From Bacteroidota bacterium (GTDB taxonomy: Bacteria > Bacteroidota > Bacteroidia > M30B66): a DNA stretch of 42,151 nt. The notes beneath the pieces were generated by a model, which was given only the letters and a program-made list of their open reading frames with translations, was not told where the DNA came from and did not search any database. The position numbers were made by a program, and so were the translations under genes. Position 1 is the stretch's first letter; each line of letters opens with the position of its first letter. Positions 38,603 to 42,151 of the stretch are shown piece by piece. The DNA is taken from the NCBI GenBank assembly GCA_027490225.1, contig JAIXYK010000056.1, positions 1-42,151 of the forward strand. Reading direction: 5' to 3'.

Positions 38603-39928
38603 ATGAGTTTATCACTTAAATCTCTTTTCTCTGAAAAGATAACTACTTACGCTGCAGAAACCAAACAATTGGTTGCAGATAATGCTAATTTAAAACTTGG
38701 AGAAATTACCTTATCTCAAGTTTTTGGAGGTATGAAAGGGATGGTTGGTATGATAACAGAAACCTCTAAATTAGATCCAGAAGAAGGAATTAGATTTAGA
38801 GGTTATAGTATTCCTGAATTAAAAAATTTGCTCCCAAAAGCAGAAAACGGAAATGAACCATTGCCAGAAGGAATATTCTTTTTGATGCTAACAGGAATTC
38901 TTCCTACGGAGGAAGATGTAAAGTTTCTTAGCGCAGAGTGGGAAAAAAGAAGTGTTGTACCTGACCATGTATTTAAAGTTATAGATGCTATGCCAGCACA
39001 TGCGCATCCAATGACTCAGTTAAGTGCCGCAGTTCTTGCACTTGAAACTGAATCAGAATTTGCTTCTAAATACGAGAAAGGTTTAAATAAAAAAGATTAT
39101 TGGGATCCAATGTTTGAAGATTCAATGAATCTAATAGCACGATTACCAAGAGTTGCATCCTACATTTATAGAAAATGTTATTTCAACAATAATCAAATAG
39201 AACCGCTTAAGGGTGCAGACTGGAGTTCAAATTTCGCTCACATGATGGGATTTGATAATCATGAGGTAAGTGAATTAATGCGTCTTTATTTAACAATACA
39301 TGCTGACCATGAAGGCGGCAATGTTTCTGCACACGCAACTCATTTAGTAGGTTCAGCATTAAGTGATGCCTATTTTTCTTTTTCCGCAGGACTGAATGGT
39401 CTTGCAGGACCATTGCATGGACTTGCAAACCAAGAAGTGATTCGTTGGATTCTTGACTTACAAAAGGAATTAGGAGGGGGAGCTCCATCTAAAGAGCAGA
39501 TAGTGCAGTTTGTGCACAAAACTCTTTCGGAAGGAAAAGTAATTCCGGGATACGGTCATGCCGTTCTTAGAAAGACAGACCCAAGATTTACAGCTCAAAT
39601 GGAGTTTGCAAAAAAATATATGCCTGATGATGATATTTGTTCTATAATCTGGAACATATATGATGTTGTGCCAGAAATTTTAAGTACAATTAAAAAGATT
39701 CAAAATCCATGGCCTAATGTTGATGCTCATTCTGGAGCTTTATTAATACATTATGGAATAAAACAATATGATTTCTTTACTGTTCTTTTTGGTGTTTCTA
39801 GATCATTAGGAGTTTTAGCACAATTAACAATATCAAGAGCAATGGGATTACCAATCGAAAGACCTGGTTCCATTACCTCAACTTGGATAAAAAATAAAGT
39901 TGCTAGTACTCAAATTTCAGAGAAATAA
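38603..39928 (+). CDS. gltA: Citrate synthase, mitochondrial/eukaryotic type
   Basis: Condenses oxaloacetate and acetyl-CoA to start the TCA cycle; 441 residues from the ATG at 38603. The frame is open from 38513, but the extra 30 residues are unlike the family and contain a promoter-like site. Catalytic residues His272 (GPLHGLANQE), His319 (GYGHAVLRKTDPR) and Asp374 (NVDAHSG) are present and fall at almost the same numbers as in pig-heart enzyme. The long blocks LDPEEGIRFRG, SDHEGGNVSAH-like ADHEGGNVSAH and LFGVSRSLGVLAQL resemble mitochondrial citrate synthase rather than the shorter, NADH-regulated E. coli form. It ends 5 nt before the convergent dedA-like gene. Confidence 0.95.
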   Translation: MSLSLKSLFSEKITTYAAETKQLVADNANLKLGEITLSQVFGGMKGMVGMITETSKLDPEEGIRFRGYSIPELKNLLPKAENGNEPLPEGIFFLMLTGILPTEEDVKFLSAEWEKRSVVPDHVFKVIDAMPAHAHPMTQLSAAVLALETESEFASKYEKGLNKKDYWDPMFEDSMNLIARLPRVASYIYRKCYFNNNQIEPLKGADWSSNFAHMMGFDNHEVSELMRLYLTIHADHEGGNVSAHATHLVGSALSDAYFSFSAGLNGLAGPLHGLANQEVIRWILDLQKELGGGAPSKEQIVQFVHKTLSEGKVIPGYGHAVLRKTDPRFTAQMEFAKKYMPDDDICSIIWNIYDVVPEILSTIKKIQNPWPNVDAHSGALLIHYGIKQYDFFTVLFGVSRSLGVLAQLTISRAMGLPIERPGSITSTWIKNKVASTQISEK

Positions 39929-39933
39929 TCCGA

Positions 39934-40587
39934 TCAATTTTTTTGTTTTCTGTATTTAAACTTCAAAAACTCAATTATCGGAGGAAGTATAGAAATAAGG
40001 ATGATTAAAAAAATAATTGTTTCGAAATTGTTTTTTACAATTTCCAAATTTCCGAAAATATAGCCAATCGTAGATACTCCAGCAACCCAAAGTATAGCTC
40101 CTAACACACAGTATTTGATATAACTCTTATAGTTCATACTGCCAGCACCTGCAACAAAAGGAGCAACAGTTCTAACAATTGGTATAAATCGGGCAATGAT
40201 GACCGTTCTTCCTCCCCATTTTTTATAGTATTCTTCTGTCTTTTCTAAATGAGACCTCTTTAAAAATAAAATTCTTTCTCTCGACCGAATTTGTTTTCCA
40301 AATACAGTTCCAACGAAATAATTCACATTATCGCCAAGCAAAGCTGCTGCAATTAGTAAAGGAATAACTATCAAAATATTAAGTCCTTCTGGGTTTGCGG
40401 CAGCCAAGGCTCCCGCTGCAAACAATAGGGAATCTCCAGGTAAAAGCGGCATTATGACTAGACCTGTTTCTACAAAAACAATTGTAAATAATATGATGTA
40501 AGTGAGTGTTCCATACTCTGTTATAAAAGTCTGCAAATGCTGATCAATGTGTAAAACAAAATCGAATAAATATTTTAATACCTCCAT
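39934..40587 (-). CDS. DedA family membrane protein
   Basis: A 217-residue integral membrane protein. Identifying motifs are ETGLVIMPLLPGDSLLF in the first half and the hallmark ARFIPIVRTVAPFVAGAGSM in the second; two halves each hold a re-entrant or membrane segment and there is a hydrophobic C-terminal helix with a basic end (KYRKQKN). DedA proteins are tied to lipid-carrier recycling (undecaprenyl phosphate) and membrane homeostasis. It lies 46 nt downstream of rdgB on the same strand but has its own -7 element. Confidence 0.93.
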   Translation of the reverse strand: MEVLKYLFDFVLHIDQHLQTFITEYGTLTYIILFTIVFVETGLVIMPLLPGDSLLFAAGALAAANPEGLNILIVIPLLIAAALLGDNVNYFVGTVFGKQIRSRERILFLKRSHLEKTEEYYKKWGGRTVIIARFIPIVRTVAPFVAGAGSMNYKSYIKYCVLGAILWVAGVSTIGYIFGNLEIVKNNFETIIFLIILISILPPIIEFLKFKYRKQKN

Positions 40588-40601
40588 TTTCTAATTTTTC
40601 G

Positions 40602-40609
40602 CAAATGTA
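40602..40609 (-). promoter_or_regulatory. -7 element upstream of the DedA family gene
   Basis: The minus strand reads TACATTTG (exact TAnnTTTG) 14 nt before the ATG, followed by CG. No TTG -33 lies at the expected distance. Confidence 0.4.
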
Positions 40610-40633
40610 ATCTAATATTATATGTTGCAGAAA

Positions 40634-41218
40634 CTATCTTAAAATGTTAACATCTAACCAGAAATTTAGCTTTTCTAAAGCAATTGCTCTATGGCTTATT
40701 TTTGTTTTTAATTCAAATGGCATTTCAGCAAATGTCTCTTTAAAACCAATTGGTCTAAAAATAGGATCATATCCAAATCCATCAATTCCATGGATAGAAT
40801 TTGTAATCGTTCCTTCTATAATTCCTTCAAAAACATGAATTTCACCTTTTAGGCAAAGTGCAAAAACAGTTTTAAACAATGCCTTACGGTTTTCACAACC
40901 AAGCATTTCGGATAAAACTTTATTGATATTGTCGCTATGACTTCTCTGGGGTCCAGCAAAATGTGCTGAATCAACTCCAGGTCTGTTATTTATTGCTTCA
41001 ATTTCAAGCCCAGAATCGTCGGCAAAACAATCAAAACCTGTTTCATCAAATAAAAACCTGGCTTTTTGAATCGCATTACCTAAAATAGTCCCGCTGGTTT
41101 CAGGGATTTCTTTAATAAAACCAATGTCCTTGAGCGATTTTAAACATACGCGTTTATCAATATAATTCTCTATTTCTCTAATTTTATGCAGATTGTTTGT
41201 GGCAAATACGATATTCAT
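40634..41218 (-). CDS. rdgB: Non-canonical purine NTP pyrophosphatase, RdgB/HAM1 family
   Basis: A nucleotide-pool sanitiser that hydrolyses dITP, XTP and related NTPs; 194 residues. Motifs: FATNNLHKIREI at the start, the acidic ADDSGLEIEAINNRPGVDSAHFAG, FGYDPIF and SHRAIALEKL. I chose the ATG at 41218 because the family begins MNIVFATNN; the open frame extends 8 codons upstream. It is divergent from gmd, with 61 nt between the start codons. Confidence 0.95.
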   Translation of the reverse strand: MNIVFATNNLHKIREIENYIDKRVCLKSLKDIGFIKEIPETSGTILGNAIQKARFLFDETGFDCFADDSGLEIEAINNRPGVDSAHFAGPQRSHSDNINKVLSEMLGCENRKALFKTVFALCLKGEIHVFEGIIEGTITNSIHGIDGFGYDPIFRPIGFKETFAEMPFELKTKISHRAIALEKLNFWLDVNILR

Positions 41219-41252
41219 AGTTGCAAAGTAAAAACTAAACAATTGAAATGAC

Positions 41253-41260
41253 TACTTTTG
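41253..41260 (+). promoter_or_regulatory. -7 element upstream of gmd
   Basis: TACTTTTG (exact TAnnTTTG) 19 nt before the TTG start of gmd. The rdgB-gmd divergent gap is only 61 nt, so both promoters must overlap. Confidence 0.4.
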
Positions 41261-41279
41261 CATAAAAAATTAAAGTAAA

Positions 41280-42151
41280 TTGAAAACAGCCCTCATTACA
41301 GGAGTAACCGGTCAAGATGGAGCATATTTGGCAGAATTCCTTCTCTTAAAAGGCTATATGGTTCATGGAGTTAAAAGAAGAAGCTCTTTGTTTAATACCG
41401 ATAGAATTGATCACTTATATGCTGACCCTCATATAGATAACGGTCGTTTCTTCCTTCATTTTGGAGATTTAACTGACTCTTCCAATCTTATAAGAATCAT
41501 TCAGGAAGTTCAACCTGATGAGATTTATAATTTAGGGGCTATGAGCCATGTAAAAGTTAGTTTTGATGAGCCAGAATATACAGCAAATGTTGATGGGTTA
41601 GGTACTTTGCGCATTCTTGAAGCTGTTAGATTATTGAATTTGACAAAAAAAACAAAAATATATCAAGCTTCAACTTCAGAATTATATGGATTAGTTCAAC
41701 AAGTACCACAGTCTGAATCTACTCCTTTTTATCCCAGGTCGCCTTATGCTGTTGCTAAACTTTATGGTTATTGGATAACTATAAATTATCGCGAGGCGTA
41801 TAATATGTTTGCTGTAAACGGTATTTTATTTAATCATGAAAGCCCTAGCAGAGGAGAAACATTTGTAACTCGAAAAATAACGCGTGGAGTTGCTCAAATA
41901 GCATTAGGTATGCAAGACAAAATCTATATGGGTAATATTGATGCTAAAAGAGATTGGGGACATGCTAAAGATTATGTAGAAGCTATGTGGAAAATGCTCC
42001 AATTAGAAACCCCCGAAGATTTTGTAATAGCTACAGGCGAAACTAGAACTGTAAGAGAATTCCTAATTCGCTCTTTCAATGAGGTAGGAATTGAAATCGA
42101 TTTTAAAGGGAGTGGCGTGGACGAAGTTGGATTTGTGAAAAACTGCAAAAA
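41280..42151 (+). CDS. gmd: GDP-mannose 4,6-dehydratase, 5' part
   Basis: An SDR-family enzyme that makes GDP-4-keto-6-deoxymannose, the precursor of GDP-fucose and other deoxysugars of surface polysaccharide. 290 codons are in the window and the 3' end is cut off (family about 360-370). Rossmann GxxGxxG at residues 8-14 (GVTGQDG), SSE-type active-site segment ASTSELYG (Thr132, Glu134), Tyr156-x3-Lys160 (SPYAVAK), [16 protein letters not shown] and [13 protein letters not shown] are all canonical. The start is TTG at 41280: an in-frame stop lies at 41271 and no ATG precedes the Rossmann motif. No frameshift is seen. Confidence 0.96.
   Translation, partial: MKTALITGVTGQDGAYLAEFLLLKGYMVHGVKRRSSLFNTDRIDHLYADPHIDNGRFFLHFGDLTDSSNLIRIIQEVQPDEIYNLGAMSHVKVSFDEPEYTANVDGLGTLRILEAVRLLNLTKKTKIYQASTSELYGLVQQVPQSESTPFYPRSPYAVAKLYGYWITINYREAYNMFAVNGILFNHESPSRGETFVTRKITRGVAQIALGMQDKIYMGNIDAKRDWGHAKDYVEAMWKMLQLETPEDFVIATGETRTVREFLIRSFNEVGIEIDFKGSGVDEVGFVKNCK

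Overview
The window is a chromosomal segment of a low-GC member of the Bacteroidota, most likely Flavobacteriales or a close relative. The evidence is: promoters of the Bacteroidota type (TTG, 19 nt, TAnnTTTG), AT-rich translation starts that almost all lack a Shine-Dalgarno sequence, a type IX secretion C-terminal sorting domain, a DUF4290 gene next to murA, rpsL-rpsG-fusA running into rpsJ with no tuf, and secY-map-infA-rpmJ with no adk. It is mostly core genome. I see no CRISPR array, prophage, insertion sequence, rRNA or tRNA gene.

Layout. 1-846 is the 3' end of pheT. 843-16536 is entirely minus strand. Read in its own direction it holds uvrD/pcrA-like helicase, DUF4290, murA and a large polytopic membrane protein; then a TlpA-like thioredoxin; then grpE-dnaJ; then an ABC transporter pair (ATPase, permease), a Ppx/GppA phosphatase, a sigma-54-type response regulator without a DNA-binding domain, a TPR lipoprotein-like or periplasmic protein, and a secreted SGNH hydrolase with PKD and T9SS domains. 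16682-34899 is the plus-strand ribosomal cluster: rpsL to rpsC, then, after an internal terminator and a second promoter, rplP to rplQ, including secY, map, infA and rpoA. Then come carA, eno, an approximately 1 kb AT-rich gap carrying what looks like a decayed family 2 glycosyltransferase gene, a mitochondrial-type citrate synthase, and convergent to it dedA and rdgB. The window ends inside gmd (GDP-mannose 4,6-dehydratase), which uses a TTG start.

How the parts relate. The ribosomal cluster supplies translation, secretion (SecY), N-terminal Met removal (Map), initiation (IF-1) and RNA polymerase alpha. Its two promoters are near copies of one another, including a 9-nt identical block in the spacer, which suggests shared control of two separately terminated transcripts. 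The flanking genes are housekeeping: chaperones, cell wall precursor synthesis, glycolysis, TCA entry, pyrimidine/arginine precursor synthesis, nucleotide sanitation and surface polysaccharide sugar synthesis.

Most worth a second look: the terminator and duplicated promoter between rpsC and rplP; the glycosyltransferase relic between eno and gltA; a -24/-12 (sigma-54-like) match upstream of grpE in a window that also encodes a GAFTSA-variant sigma-54 activator; terminators overlapped by the next gene's promoter; MurA with Asp in place of the fosfomycin-target Cys; and zinc-free forms of S4, S14 and L36. I found no convincing previously undescribed system.
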